DNA from: Symbiodinium natans
Taxonomy: Eukaryota; Sar; Dinophyceae; Suessiales; Symbiodiniaceae
Direction: 5' to 3'
NCBI GenBank assembly: GCA_905221605.1
Contig: CAJNDS010002702.1
Span: forward strand, 106,001-170,000
Length of the DNA: 64,000 nucleotides
This document shows positions 41,461 through 53,544 of the stretch, one piece after another; position 1 is the first letter of the stretch, and each line of letters starts with the position of its first letter. Made by a program: the position numbers and the translations under genes. The notes under the pieces are model-generated. The model had not been told where the DNA came from, searched no databases, and worked only from the letters and a program-made list of their open reading frames with translations.

Positions 41461-43836
41461 TGTGCCTCAACCTTGAGCCTTTCTGGGGTTAGGGATGCGG
41501 TTTTTTTCGTACACTGCAGCTTCCGTGCAGGACTTCAAGATGTGAACTGGGCCACGGCGCCCTTGCCTGAAACAACATCGACTGTTTGAACTTAGACAGG
41601 CAGAGCCTGACCTTTGCGCGGATGCAGTCTGCTAGCAAGTCTTCTTCTTCCGCGCAGCTTCTTCTTTCCATGGCCTTGATCAAACATCCTCAAGCTCCTG
41701 ATCCTCAGTGCATCTGCCCTTTCGAAGTCAGGCTCTGCGTGTGCCTTGCAGTGCTGCGTGACAAGCAAGAGCAAGCAGCACGCAAGTCAGTTGGCAGCCT
41801 TTGCAATCCCGAGAAGTTCGGGAGCCCCCAAGGACAATAGGCAGAAGAAATGTACGGAAGCGTACATGGCCCCGCTTCGACCGAAGGGAGTGACCGGCAG
41901 CGTCCATCCTGACTTGGCTCCTGGCCTTTCTAGCCCCCCAAAAGAACCATCGAGCCCTGACTGAATATGGCCCTCTCAACACCAACTCAGGAAGACTCTG
42001 CTCCATACATGTGCCCCAGGTTCCACGAATGTGGCCCCAGGGCATTGCTATGAGGTCCTGCCTATAGATCCTACAGGGTTCAGCGGATGTTCCGCGCTCA
42101 CGGAAGCGGACGGTGCCAGGTGTTCCGCCTGTGGCGCCCAAGGGCTAAGACCCCAAGCATGCCCTTCAACTCAGTGTAGTTGCTAGGGTTTAGGGTTTAG
42201 GGTTCAGGGTTTAGGGTTTAAGACCTCTCCGATTCCGCTCGTGAGCACGGCTACGGAAACCATGGGCCTCAGACCGTCCGATTTTTGGTGCCACAAGTGA
42301 AACCACTTCGGTGCATTCCAGCACTGGGCAGCGCGTAGCACAAGACCCGCATGCTCAGGCAGTTCTTGGCTTGTTTTCGCTCGAATCCTGCCACATCATA
42401 CTTCAAGCAGCTGTCAATGAGGCAAGGGTAGCAAAAGCAGCAGGAAGAGCCCAATGGTAGGCACGCAGTCTCAAATCATTGCCTCAGGGAGGCGTGGGAT
42501 TCCTTTACCCAGTTTCTGTTGACACGCTTCAAAGCGTGCAGCAAAACTTTTCGAGATTCCTTGACCGTTCTCTTGGCTTTGGCAAAGAGATAGCAACTCG
42601 ATGCGTTTCTTTCTTCATCTTGCCAAAGCACCTGTAGCCTTCTGTTTTTCAGGGGGCCTGCACCAGAAAGGTTCAGGGCTAGCCAATCTCAGCACCCGGC
42701 CACGGCAAAGCTTGCTGGCAAATGTGCATGATGTGTCCGAGCGCCATTCTGATTCGGAAACTTGCGACAAAATGTGCCGTTGTGGGTCTGTTGCAGTTCC
42801 TTGTGTGGTCGGTGTTTTCACGAGACACATGTTCGAACGGTCACGGGTAGTGCGCTTCTGTCCCATCATGTTGTGCTGCATGCCATCCGCGACGCAGCCC
42901 GGAGAACACTCTTCATGGCCAGCATTGCAACTGCATACCGGCTGCAGCGACTGCATCTGCTGCGATATGTTGCCCACAAGGTAAGAACTGGACCCGCCCC
43001 ATAGACATGTGTGAGAGTTGGTAGTGATGACCTTGCAGCATGTACCAGCCGGACTCCGACCCGGTGCCGAAACGAGCGCGGAGCACGGGGTCGGGACTGG
43101 ATGTGTGGGACATTGGAGCCACTGGTGCCTGAGGCACGCACAGAGGAAAGCAACCACGAGGAGGCCCGGAACTGTCCCTACAGTAGAAAACAAAAAATGC
43201 TATACACATACAAATATATGTATACACATATGTATATATATATATATATCTATACTACTCGTAGTATATATATATATATAGAAAACATATATATATGTAT
43301 ATATATATATACATACACTGTATATACTGTACTGCGACAATGAAAGGCTGAGAGGTGTTTTGAGCTCTCAGGCAGAGGCTGACCAAGAGCATCGGCCTCG
43401 GCACAAGTTGAAGGGCTTCTTCCAAGTCCAAGCCCCTCCTCCGATCTCGCCCAGGGCTCGGTGCCTAGGTCTTTTCCACCTCCGCGCCGTGTTCCTCGCA
43501 CGGTAGAGGAGAGAAAACCCTGAATGAATTGCCTTGAAACTTCCTCAGCTTACCGCAGCCTACCGCAGCTTACCACCTAAAGCACCCTCGGACACAGCAC
43601 GGTTGCGAGCACAATGGCCAACAAATGCAGCACTTGGGCAAGCCATCGCCCGAGATGCACCCTGGCCTGGACACAGTAGACAACTGAGATGATGTTTGCC
43701 AAAGGAGACAGCCGCTCTCATCGGAAATGTGCGCGACATCTCGAACCCGCGTTGTCAACGACTGCAGGGAACCCACTTGACACTGACAGTGTATGCTTTT
43801 TCTTGCTGCTGCTGTGACCATGTAAGTGGCAAGAAG

Positions 43837-43917
43837 ATTGGGGCATCAAGGTGCACGCACTTCCTCAAGAATGATTGCCTCTGGGGCGATCAGTGCCGCT
43901 TCTCTCACGATGCCAAG
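43837..43917 (+). CDS. CCCH zinc-finger exon
   Basis: Between GGCAAGAAG (acceptor) and GTGAGAATC (donor), 27 codons read IGASRCTHFLKNDCLWGDQC then RFSHDAK. Spacing is C-x7-C-x5-C-x3-H, the CCCH finger that binds single-stranded RNA. Dinoflagellates have many such proteins, presumed to act in post-transcriptional control. Other exons of this gene could not be placed with confidence. Open segments at 42601-42984 and 43400-43500 are possible neighbours but carry no motif. Confidence 0.75.
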
Positions 43918-44304
43918 GTGAGAATCTCAGAAGAGAAAGAAGAACTGAAGAACCACACAAGCATTTGCTGCTCCAAGCCGAGCTAAGCTGCCTCAAGGCG
44001 CTCCGCGCTGGAGCTCCTCCCACTGAGGATCGCCACACAGGGCAGCGAGGTCGGAAGCCTTTGTTGTGTGTTGGTTGCGGTTGGCAGGAGATGAACTTCT
44101 CAAACCTTGACGTGAATCAGGCAAGAGTGTGCAATGTGACAGATATCTCGGGCAAATCTGGCGTCAATGGCCACAGGGGGTCTGAGCTGCAGGTCAGCAG
44201 CGTGGTGGAGATCCCACGGGTCCAGCTGCGCTCCTTCATGACGGAAAGCACAAGGACATCCCGCTTGCAGAGCTCCGCAATGTCCGCATGTCTTCAGAGC
44301 AATG

Positions 44305-44418
44305 TGGGGGGGGGGGGGTTTCCGACATTGGGGGTGCCTGATTGGGGTCCTTATTCTAAGGGGATCCTACTGTTTGGGGATCTACATTGGGGGTCCCCCA
44401 AATTTTCGTAAACCCCCA
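44305..44418. mobile_element. Family B element
   Basis: Left G-run then GGTTTCCGACATTGGGGG, interior TTGGGGTCCTTATTCTAAGG, right AATTTTCGTAAACCCCCATG. Confidence 0.8.
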
Positions 44419-44462
44419 TGTAACAGTGGCTTTTAGGACATTTTTATTTTTCTGGCCTGAAG

Positions 44463-45342
44463 GCGCCTGCTCGCCGAGTCAGCAGGCATCACGGATCTCG
44501 AATGGGATGCGGAGCTGTCACAGGCAGCGTTCGCGGAATGCACTTGTGGATTTCGTTTAGGATTTAGGATTGAGGGTTTAGGGTTTAGGGGTACCTTATT
44601 AAAGTCCGTATTATAAAGGGGGTCCTAAGGTCCTACTATTTTGGGGGGCTATATGAATCGTCCCCTATTTTCGGAAACCCCCATATTGCAAGCGCGAGCC
44701 CACCAACGACACTGCAAGTTTTTCAGGCGACGCTCTTCGGCACCGCCGTCCAGGCTTGGGATTACCTGGGAAGGGGATTGTGGTTTTAGGGTTTAGGGTT
44801 AGGGTTTAGGGTTTAGGGTTTAGGTTGATCCATATTATGGGCCTTTTGAGGTAGCTATAAGGACTGTTCAATGACTGTTCCGAGAGTCCCAGAAAGGGCC
44901 AACCCACATCAACCCTCCAAGTTACGACAGCCAGCCATGGGTTTCTCACTTTTGCAGACAGGTGGAATTGCCGCGAAGGATGTTAGATTACGTTAACTTA
45001 AGTAGTGTTTAAGAGTCATCAACACATCTGGCTACCTTATTAGGATGACCTACTTAAAAATACCCGGTATATCCTTCACATGTAGATATGCAAAAAACAA
45101 ATAATCAATAAGAAAATCAATAGATACAAATATAAATACATCTGTATATATATATATATATATACACATATATATATATATGTTATATACATATGTATAT
45201 ATATATATATATATATATACCATGTATAAGGCTACCCTACGAGGGGAAAAAACTCGGAGTCCGCAGGTGGAGAAGGCCGAGGAGCTCCTCCGGCGCGCCA
45301 TCACGCACTGCAAGTGGGGAGTCAACGAAGTCAAAGTTCAAG
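44463..45342 (+). CDS. Exons of an unknown protein
   Basis: Three short GC-rich exon-like segments with AG before them: 44463-about 44550 (RLLAESAGITDLEWDAELSQ), 44731-about 44781 (ATLFGTAVQAWDYLG), 45231-45342 (VEKAEELLRRAITHCKWGVN, followed by a GC). They are separated by a family B element (44580-44686), a telomere array and AT microsatellites. An upstream open segment 44091-44300 (NFSNLDVNQARVCNVTDISG) may be part of the same gene, interrupted by element 44305-44418. No family recognised; the CCCH exon at 43.8 kb could belong to it. Confidence 0.4.
44580..44686. mobile_element. Family B element fused to a TTTAGGG array
   Basis: Left half starts GGGGTACCTTATTAAAGTCC directly after TTTAGGGTTTAG, so the array has replaced the left end; right end ATTTTCGGAAACCCCCATAT intact. 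Confidence 0.65.
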
Positions 45343-45343
45343 G

Positions 45344-45620
45344 CCGAGGGTTTAGGGTTTAGGGTTTAGGGTTTAGGGTTTAGGGTTTAGGGTTTAGGAG
45401 TTGCGAAGCACCCCGAGGACCAAAGCGCACCCCCAAATTCCTAAGCCTTAAACTTGAAACCCTAAGCCCTACACCCTGAGCCCCAAGCCCCAAGCCCCAA
45501 ACCCCAAGCCCTAAGCCCTAAGCCCTAAGCCCTAAGCCCTCAGCCCTAAGCCCTAAGCCCTAAGCCCGAAGCCCGAAGCCCGAAGCCTTACACCCTAAAC
45601 CCTGCACCGTAAACCCTTTA
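45344..45620. repeat. TTTAGGG array followed by an inverted CCCTAAG array
   Basis: 45344-45398 TTTAGGG on the + strand; 45430-45620 CCCTAAG/CCCCAAG/CCCGAAG. Opposite orientation within 35 bp gives a large inverted repeat. Confidence 0.8.
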
Positions 45621-45981
45621 AAAGGCTTGGGAAGGGCAACTGAAATCGTACCACGCTTCCCCTGCGCAAAGTGAGAATCCTAGTGGTATTCTAGCTTATA
45701 AGGCCTATTTCCTTGACTTGGGGGGGGGCCTAAACCCTAAACCCTAAAGGCCCTAAACCCTAACCCCTAACCCCTAACCCTTAACCCCTAACTCCTAACC
45801 CCTAACCCCTAAACCCTAAACCCTAAACCCGGCGTACTTTTGGAGCTCTTGGCTTGGCTTGCAGGCCTCCTTGCCCAGGAGCTGCGGACCTTCCGCCCTC
45901 GCTGCGCTTCGCTGGGTTTAGGTTTAGGGTTTAGGGCTTAGGCTTTAGGGTTTAGGGTTTAGGGTTTAGGATTTAGGGTTT

Positions 45982-46052
45982 GTAGGAAATGATGGAACGG
46001 TACTATCGTAAGAATGAGAAATGCAATGATGCGCCGTTCCTTCATTCCCTAC
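45982..46052. mobile_element. Element K, family D-like hairpin
   Basis: Ends GTAGGAAATGATGGAACGG and CCGTTCCTTCATTCCCTAC (17 of 19 inverted match). Confidence 0.5.
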
Positions 46053-47280
46053 TAACTTGCCCGCAAAAAACGTTGCCAACCTGGCCATGCGATGGGTTTT
46101 AGGGCTTAGTTATTTGGGGTTTAGGCTTTCGGGTTTAGGGATTCTTCCAGGTGAGGGCCTTCTCGATATGAAATGTTGCGTGCGCGCACACACACACACC
46201 ACTCCAGTACTAGTGTGTCTAATGGAAGTTAAACAGTTAGTATTGCAATGCGACTTCTTCGTTTCAGCATTCTCCAGGAGCCTTGCACTTCAGCGAAGCT
46301 GCTACTCTCTCCCATGGTACCAGGACTGAGGCGCAAATGGGTCGTTGCTTTAATTTGGCATTGGGTTCCCCACGTCACTTGTGGGTACTTTATCTTTTTG
46401 TAGTGGGATTCCTTTGAGGAGGATGCCCGCAAAAGGAGACAGGGACCTAGCATCTAGAAGAATCCCCGGCATTTCCTTCACCCCTTCTGAGTCCCAACAT
46501 TCCAGCCACAGGCAGGGCTCCTTCAGTTTGGGTGGCGACAAGCTGCACGTTGTGCTAGGACCCCTGCGGTGTCTTCGAACGCCTTGAGCCTGTCCAGTTT
46601 TCTTTCGCCAATCTGTCGCTAAACCCCTAAGCCCTAGACCCCCGAAAGCCTAGTGTGACAAAGTATGAGCGCAAGTCCAGGATCTGATGCCTCGAGCGAT
46701 CTTCCGATCAAGGGTGCCGTGATCTCCAGGAGCATTACATGGGGGGGGGGGGGTTGATCCACTTTGCGGCCCATGTTTTGGTGGTGTCTACCACAGGAGG
46801 TTCCTGGTTGGTCAAAGAAAAGAAGGACCCCCCCCCCCTCAAAGCTCTCCTTCAAACCCCCCCAAACTCTGAACTGTGCAGCTGACAAGGACCCATGCTC
46901 GCTTTGACTCTGCCTCAGCTTTGAAAAGGGCAGTTCTCTGAGTTATGGCCCCTTTGCTCTGTCGAGTTGTTTTAAGTGCAAGTGCGACGGACCCTAGAAG
47001 AGACCCGATTTCAGAGAACTGCCCAAATTGCTTCACTGTGCTTACGACTCGACCGGTGGAACTGCAAGCCTTGAGCATCGCCTTAGGAGCTGGTGCCAAG
47101 TCGCGGAGCTCTGTACATCGTGGACCTGATCGGAGCTCGGCCAAGCTTTCACGGACAAAAGCGCTGGGGAATCCAATGAAACTGGCCGAGGTCCACCAAC
47201 GGCACGTTTCTGAATGGGGTTCGCCTGCCAGGGAAAGCGAGCGGAAAGGCCGGCTGCACCACGACCGATTGGTTGCTTCA

Positions 47281-47595
47281 CCCTAAACCCCAAACCCTAA
47301 ACCCTAAACGCTAAACCCTAAAACCCTAAACCCTAAACCCCAAACCCTAAGCCCTAAACCCTAAACCCCGAAACCCCACCCTCGAAGTGCACTTCAGGTG
47401 GCTTGCTTCCATGGTGATGAGCTTGTATTCCCAGAGTCGACGACCGCCGCGGCTGGCTCAGCATTACTGCGAGCTCAGCTTTGTGCGCTCTTACCCTCAA
47501 CCCTCAACCCTAAACCCGAAACCCTAAACCCTAAACCCTACACCCTAAACCCTCAACCCTTGAGAATATCCGCTAAAACCCTAAACCCGAAACCT
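47281..47595. repeat. Telomere-type arrays around an exon-like segment
   Basis: 47281-47385 and 47490-47595 CCCTAAA-type; the stop-free piece between them (47394-47490) has no family. Confidence 0.8.
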
Positions 47596-47818
47596 GGAGC
47601 CCAAAACGATCACCCGAAGCCATCCTGTGCCCTATGAGCCCGAAGCGATCTTGAGCCCTGGAGACCCTGCTGCCTGAAGCCCTCCCTTCTGCCTCAGACT
47701 GTTCGGCCAAGAGAGAAGCCGTGCCCCTAAGGCAAAGCTCGGCGAGTACGGCTACATGATCAACCTCCAATTCTTCAGATGTTGAAAAGTGACGGAAAAG
47801 TGACGTCTTTTTGCTTTT

Positions 47819-47876
47819 GGGGGGGGGGGGGGGGGGGGGGGGGGCGGGGGGGGGGGGGGGGGGGGGGGGGGGGGAG
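47819..47876. repeat. G homopolymer, interrupted once
   Basis: About 55 G with a single C. Confidence 0.9.
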
Positions 47877-48689
47877 GGTTCAACCACCAACTCTTCAGAG
47901 CGAACGGAACTGAACTGAACTGAAGCGGACAGTCGAGACGTCGGCGTGTGCGAAAAGTCATAATTCAGCTCTTAGACAGGACATGTGTCAGAATTGTGTC
48001 AGCACGAATCCTCCACAACAACACCGCGATGTCGCAACATGCAGCAAGGCAGCGTCCGCACACGCACCGGCTCCGCAAAATTGCTTTCACATGACCTGTT
48101 CGTCTTTCTTGCTGCAGCACAGCTTCAAACAGGGTTGTTGCATGTCAAGAACTTGGATCATTCATTACGCGAGTTGTGTGTTGGAGTATGTTGATGAACC
48201 ACTCTGCAAAAGTCTTCGTGGAGTCGCGAGAGAAGATTTCATGAACACAGGATTCGCACAGCTTGTTGGCCGGTGTTCCAACCACTTTAGGCCAGTATGT
48301 AGACCTTGACCGTGATCCCAGATGTGGTTTGGATGGCACAGCCCAAAGTTTTCCTTGCCGCGCCGACCACATGAGATTGATGCCTACTAAGGGGCTGTTT
48401 GCGAAGCCAGTCATAAATCTACAGCCTTACTGTAAATCCCCCAAAGCTCCAAGCTTCTAAGTTTTACACCGCGGCCCTGACATGCCAAAAACCTTCAAAT
48501 TATCAACATGTGAGCAAAGACCCCTTGAAATATCATTAAATTGCGGGTCTTTAATACTGATATGTGAGGGCAATAAGAGAAGGAAGCCGCAGAAAAACCC
48601 CGTAACGTTCTCCTGCGTGTTGTGATTTGCGCTCCTCCTTTGGGGCATAATCATAGGACCCCCTAGAACTCTCAACATTTTTGCAGAGC

Positions 48690-49245
48690 AAGCAGAGTTG
48701 GGAAGATGCTTCCCCTGCGACCAATAGCGCGCGACAGATGTTTCCCCTGCGACCAAATGCCTCGCGCTAGCGATTAAATAGCTTGCGCCAGATGTTTCCC
48801 CTGTGACCAAATAGCTGGCGCCAGCGACCAAATAGCTTGCGCCAGCTACTTAGTTTTCACAGGGCAAGCAGAGTTGGGACAAAATACTTTGTAACTAAAT
48901 AGCTCGCGCCAGATGTTTCCCCTGCGACGCGACCAAATAGCTTGCGCCAGCGACCAAACAGCTCGCGCCAAAGGTTTGCGGTATAGGGTTTAGGGTTTTA
49001 AGGCTTTGGCGCGAGTTATTTGGTGTTTTTGGTCGCAGGGGAGGTTTAGGGTTTAAAAGGCTCTTCACCCCTAGAGGGTTTACAAGTAAATTGAAAAGTT
49101 ATCCCTTCGTGGGATGTGGGACCATAGGGTTTATAAGTAGATTGAAATGTTTATCCCTTTGTAGGGCTAGACATTTTTGGCACGGTCTTTTCGCGCAAAA
49201 GAGGTACAAGTTCAGAAAACTGTTTTGGCACGAGCTATTTGGCCC
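48690..49245. repeat. Degenerate repeat of GCGCCAGATGTTTCCCCTGC
   Basis: At least six diverged direct copies of this word plus GACCAAATAGCTTGCGCCAG; two longer copies of CAAGCAGAGTTGGGA (48690, 48860). An inverted copy (GGCGCGAGTTATTTGG) follows at 49009, and related CACGAGCTATTTGG at 49229. Confidence 0.7.
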
Positions 49246-49580
49246 ACGTGCCCAAACACACCCCTCCAACACCCTCCGAGACGCACCTCTAATTAAGCCA
49301 AACACCCTCTTCCAAGATGCACCTCCAAGCCCACGCGCACCCCTCCAAGGTGCACCCCACCCAAACACACCCAGACGCACCTCTAGGCCAAACAACCCTC
49401 TCGAAGACCCTCCAAGACGCATCTCGACGCCAAACGCCCCTCCAAACACCCTCCTGTAAGCTCCAGCTGCACCTCTCAGCCAAACACCCCTCGTCCCAGA
49501 CTCCCAGACGCACCTCCAAGCCAAACACGCCCCTCCTCTAAGCCAAACATCCCCTCCAAGATGCACCTCCGATGCATCAG
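49240..49580. repeat. Minisatellite of 22-26 bp units
   Basis: Core ACGCACCTCCAAGCCAAACA, about 12 diverged units. Confidence 0.8.
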
Positions 49581-50137
49581 GAGCCACGATGCATCAGGAG
49601 CCACATTGACACGACGTGTACGCAACTCTTGTTGAACATTTGACATTCTCTGGCGCATTCTCCCGTTCTTGTCATTGTACGAAGTTCAGGAGAGGAGCCG
49701 TTAAGTCTAAAGCCCCCAAGCCTAGCAAAACCCAAGAGCCCTAAATCCTCCCAGCCACATTCCATAAAGCTTAAGCGCCGAACCCACTGAAGCCTCCATG
49801 CCCTTATATCGCCGTTATAGGTTCAGCGCATTGCTGAAAATGCAGGGAAGAACCGCATGTGGGAGAAAAGACCTGAGCCTCTGGAACACTAGCCGCCAGC
49901 CTCTGCAGGGCAGTGTGTGGTGTGGGGAGGGAAGTTGGGGAAATAAACAAAGAAGAGTGCGAGCTACTCTCCGTATTTTCATGGTGCCTCAGCACGGTGG
50001 TTAGATGGTTAGAAGGTTCTGAAGCGTGCAGAGCTCTAAGTTTAAGGCAAGTTGCATCTCGGCCCAAGCAGCCTTACAAGCATTGGAAGGACTTGGAGCG
50101 TTGAAAAGTGGGGCTTTTGGGTTCAAACGGCACTGGT

Positions 50138-50830
50138 TCGCTGGACACCAAGATCTGTTGCTTCGCCATGTTGGTCCTGCAGCGTCCCGAGGAGGCACAG
50201 ATCGCATCCGTCCATGAAACCTTCACCCCCTTCTGTAAACCCCAAACCCGAGGCTTAAGCTTCTTAGGCCCGTAACAAAGCACACTTCCGCCCCAGTCCC
50301 TACCCTTCCACTTTTGGTCCTTAGGGCTTGTAGGGTCCCAGTGCTGCTGGACAGCTCGCGCCGGTGTGAATGCCTTCAGCCTTAAGAGTTCTGCAGCCCA
50401 AGGCTACGAGCACAACCGAATGGCATCTTGAGCTCCCTGCATCATGGACTTTTAAAGTTCCCTAAGAAGCCAACTTGTCAGTTCAAGCTTGTTCACCTGT
50501 TTGGAGTGGCATCAACGAACTGAACAAAGTTAACCCCTATGAGGTCTAAGCAGAATAAGTTGCTTGAGCATTGAGGATGGCAGCCGTTTGGGCCGTAGGT
50601 CATGAAAATTGAGACGCATCTCTTGCTCAATCCGAAGCCCTGAACCCCACATCGCCACAGGCCCCATTCCTGCCCGGCTGCCGGGGCGCGCAATGCATAC
50701 AGGCGCTAAGCTGAAGGAGTGTGGCAGGGCTTGTGCTTCAGGGCTCAAGGAGTTTCGGGGTTGAGGGTTTTTTGGGGGCTTCGTGCAGCAGAAGCACGCG
50801 CACATGTATGAGTCCATCAAACCCCGCCTT
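50138..50830. repeat. Direct duplication, copy 1
   Basis: Shares several long words with 52415-53190 at a steady offset of about 2.28 kb: CATGTTGGTCCTGCAGCGTC, GAGGAGGCACAGATCGCATC, GCCGGGGCGCGCAATGCATA. Confidence 0.75.
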
Positions 50831-52414
50831 CCCTTCCCCTTCCCACCCCCGCACGCCAAGCTTTCCCAGCGCTTAAAGGCTTAAACCCCTACAAACCTGA
50901 CATCTCTGTGAGGGCTTCGTCCGATGTGGAATGGCAGCCGCGCCTTCTTTGAAGCATATGTGGATGTTGACCGTCAAAGAGCGGACATAATCTTGACGCC
51001 ATCTCACATGCATGCGCAAAAGTGTCTCTGCCTCCTCGTGTCGCTGCGTGTCAGTTGTGAGAAGCTGTGAATTTAGCCGAATCTGACCTTCGTTCAGGTG
51101 AGAGCTTTCTTTGATGCTTGTAAGTCTTGAGCGTCTTGGAAGTTTAGCTTTGGGTTGGGACGGTTGGGATATATGAGACATCAATAGATGTCATACATAT
51201 GTGATCAATGGAGCTTCAAGTTCTGGAGGGCTGGAACCTGAACTCCACGAGCTCAAGCTTATCGTAGACCTTGCTACCCTTGAACACGTTCGGCGGCCAC
51301 TTGCAGCTGGCAAGGCCCGAACGCGCAGAAACCCCTTATGTGAGGCGTAAGAATGCTCTGCCACACATACAAATGCAGTCAGCTTGGGCTGGGCTCAGGG
51401 GTGGGGGCAGAGGCAAAGTAACCACGGGCCACACATCTTCAAGTGCAAACCTCGAGGTAGAAGGGCGCCTAGCTTGTGTGGAGTGAGGAGAATATGCACG
51501 GACCCTACCTGTGAGGCGATGGCTAGGGTCAAGGCGGAGTTGTCGTCGTCCTCGAAAGAGCAGGCCTCGTCCTCTCGTCGGTCTACGCAGGCAGGTGTTG
51601 TTGGGAAGGTCAAGCGCGTGCGTGCGTGCTTGTGTGTGCGTGGGCTCGCGCAAATGTCAGGCGCAGAAATTCCAGACAAAATGCGCAAATGTCCGCTTCT
51701 TAGACATTTCATGGGGTTCAAGTGCGGGAGGCATTGGGGTTGAGGGGCGGTGGATGCCAAGTTCAAGTACTGCGGCAACTACTACAGCCGGCAGTTGTGT
51801 TGCGGCTTCAAGCCAACTTAGTTGTAGCAATCTTGGCGCCCCTTCGCACCTTGAGCAAGTAGATGTTGTCTGTTCCGAATAGGCCAGGAGCAAGCGACGT
51901 GCTTCCTCAGACCATATTCACCGCAAAGGTCCCGACAATTGAAGACGGTTAAGCAGTTCAAGTTGAGGCTCTGCACAAACAACTTAGTGAAGAACACCTA
52001 TACTTGCTTGGCTTCCTGGATTGTCTGACAGTACTCAATCTCTCTCTTATCTTGACAGGTGTCCCGCCCTCGAGGAGGAGTAAGAGGGCAAGAGTCTGCG
52101 CGTCCCTTTGTGATGTGCGGAATTATTAGATCGCTGTTGCGCCTCCAAAGGAGGCCCGTTCTCCTGCGATCAAAATCCCCAAAAGCGGCTGCGAGCCTCC
52201 CCCACGACGCCAGTGACAGCAGTGAAAGGGCACAGAGACGCATGTCTGAACAGCGCAGCCTGGCTTCTCTAAACGCTGGCGACCGCTCCAGGCTCGAACG
52301 TACAGCTTCGTGCAGCTGTGTGCACGTCACAACATGCGATAGGCCTGAGTAGCAACCTGCTTGATGTCTTAAAACACATGGATAGATACCAGACCACCAC
52401 CGAGTCTTCAACAG

Positions 52415-53190
52415 CGGACACAAAGCTCTGTTTATTCGACATGTTGGCCCTGCAGCATCATGAGGAGGCACAGATGGCATCCGTCCAAGCTTGAAGCCTT
52501 CAAACCCTTCTGTGAACCGCAATCCCTAGTCAGCTCGTGTCAAGGCCATAAGGCAACAGGCCATGACCTTCCATTTTAGGTCTTAGGGGTCATTCGTTTT
52601 GGGTTCTAGGGTTTCATTGCGGCTGAACAGGGTCGTGCTGAAGCGCCGTGAGGAAACGGTAGATGCAAAAGCCAAGTCCTCCTAGCTAGCCTGAAGACGT
52701 GGACACGGCACCTCAAGGCTTTGATTGAATCTAAAAATGCCCCTGCAAGCCTGGAGAAATTTACAACTGAAGAATCTTGAAATCCTGCCCTGAACTTCCA
52801 CAAGAGTCAGTTTGTTTTTTCTTGAAGCACCTCGGTTCTTTCGTTCATTCTCGAAGATATGGCAGCTGTTGAGCCATAGGTCATGAAAGTTGAAAAAGCA
52901 TCCCTGGCTCAGTCTCTCGGAACACCCTTTAATCTATAAAACCCCAATAATTGCCAGGCCCCTTTCATGCCGGGGTGCCGGGGCGCGCAGTGCATACTGG
53001 CGCCGATCTTAGTTCCCTCAGGGCTTGTGCTTTCTAGGGCTTGCATAAGGGTTCCATATGCTTCGTCTTGAAGCCTCGATGCAGAAAGAGAGAAGAGAGA
53101 TCAGAGATTTAGGGGTTTAAGGTTCGAGGGTTCTGGGGCTTCGGCAGTAAAAACATAGCCCCCAGATAAGTTTCTGAGAGCTGGTTCAGA
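52415..53190. repeat. Direct duplication, copy 2
   Basis: Diverged copy of 50138-50830: CATGTTGGCCCTGCAGCATC, GAGGAGGCACAGATGGCATC, GCCGGGGCGCGCAGTGCATA. No recognised coding content. Confidence 0.75.
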
Positions 53191-53409
53191 ATCTCAGAGC
53201 GGGGTGTTGTGCATTTAGCGACGATAGGGTCCGTCTACGTTCTGGGTCTCATTGAATGTCGCATGTTCGGGCTACGGGCTTGGGATGTTTAAGGTATAGG
53301 TTGAATGTTGAGGGGTCTGGGATTGACGTTGGCAGGCTGTTAGTTGTTTAGCTGGAGTTGCCAGTGTACACGCTACGTGGCAGATTTGAGGTACAGGTGT
53401 AGGCTTGGA

Positions 53410-53530
53410 CAGTTCCTCTTATATATACAAACAGTTCCTCTTACATATACAAACAGTCCTTAATCGGGATTATAGTATCCCCTCGTATAATCCTTATAAA
53501 GGATTGTTGGTATAAAGGGGAACATCCGAA
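53410..53530. mobile_element. Family A element, copy 6, with internal duplication
   Basis: Left part CAGTTCCTCTTATATATACA is duplicated; then AACAGTCCTTAATCGGGATT and right TATAAAGGGGAACATCCGAA. Confidence 0.65.
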
Positions 53531-53544
53531 GGCGGCTATACGAT

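Larger units (their letters stand above)
40539..43836 (+). other. Stretch without a named gene
   Basis: Telomere-type arrays (40750-40870, 40975-41057), degenerate family C element (40945-41155), family B element (41355-41460), then 41.5-43.1 kb of GC-balanced sequence with open frames on both strands (42601-42984 + and 42615-43193 - overlap) but no recognised motif, and AT microsatellites at 43200-43320. Confidence 0.35.
45343..49000 (+). other. Stretch without a named gene
   Basis: Telomere-type arrays (45344-45398, 45470-45620, 45730-45830, 47281-47385, 47490-47595), palindromic element K (45982-46052), G-runs (46740-46755, 47819-47876), an open frame of 113 codons (46945-47286) and a Cys-rich open frame (47983-48309), neither with a known motif. 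Confidence 0.35.

Noticed and set aside
42615-43193. 192-codon minus-strand ORF, Cys-rich
   Set aside because: Overlaps a plus-strand ORF of similar openness; cysteine spacing is irregular and fits no finger family.
47573-47961. Pro-rich ORFs on the minus strand
   Set aside because: Caused by the G homopolymer at 47819-47876.
49240-49580. CRISPR-like array
   Set aside because: Units are diverged and directly adjacent without unique spacers of constant length; it is a minisatellite in eukaryotic DNA.
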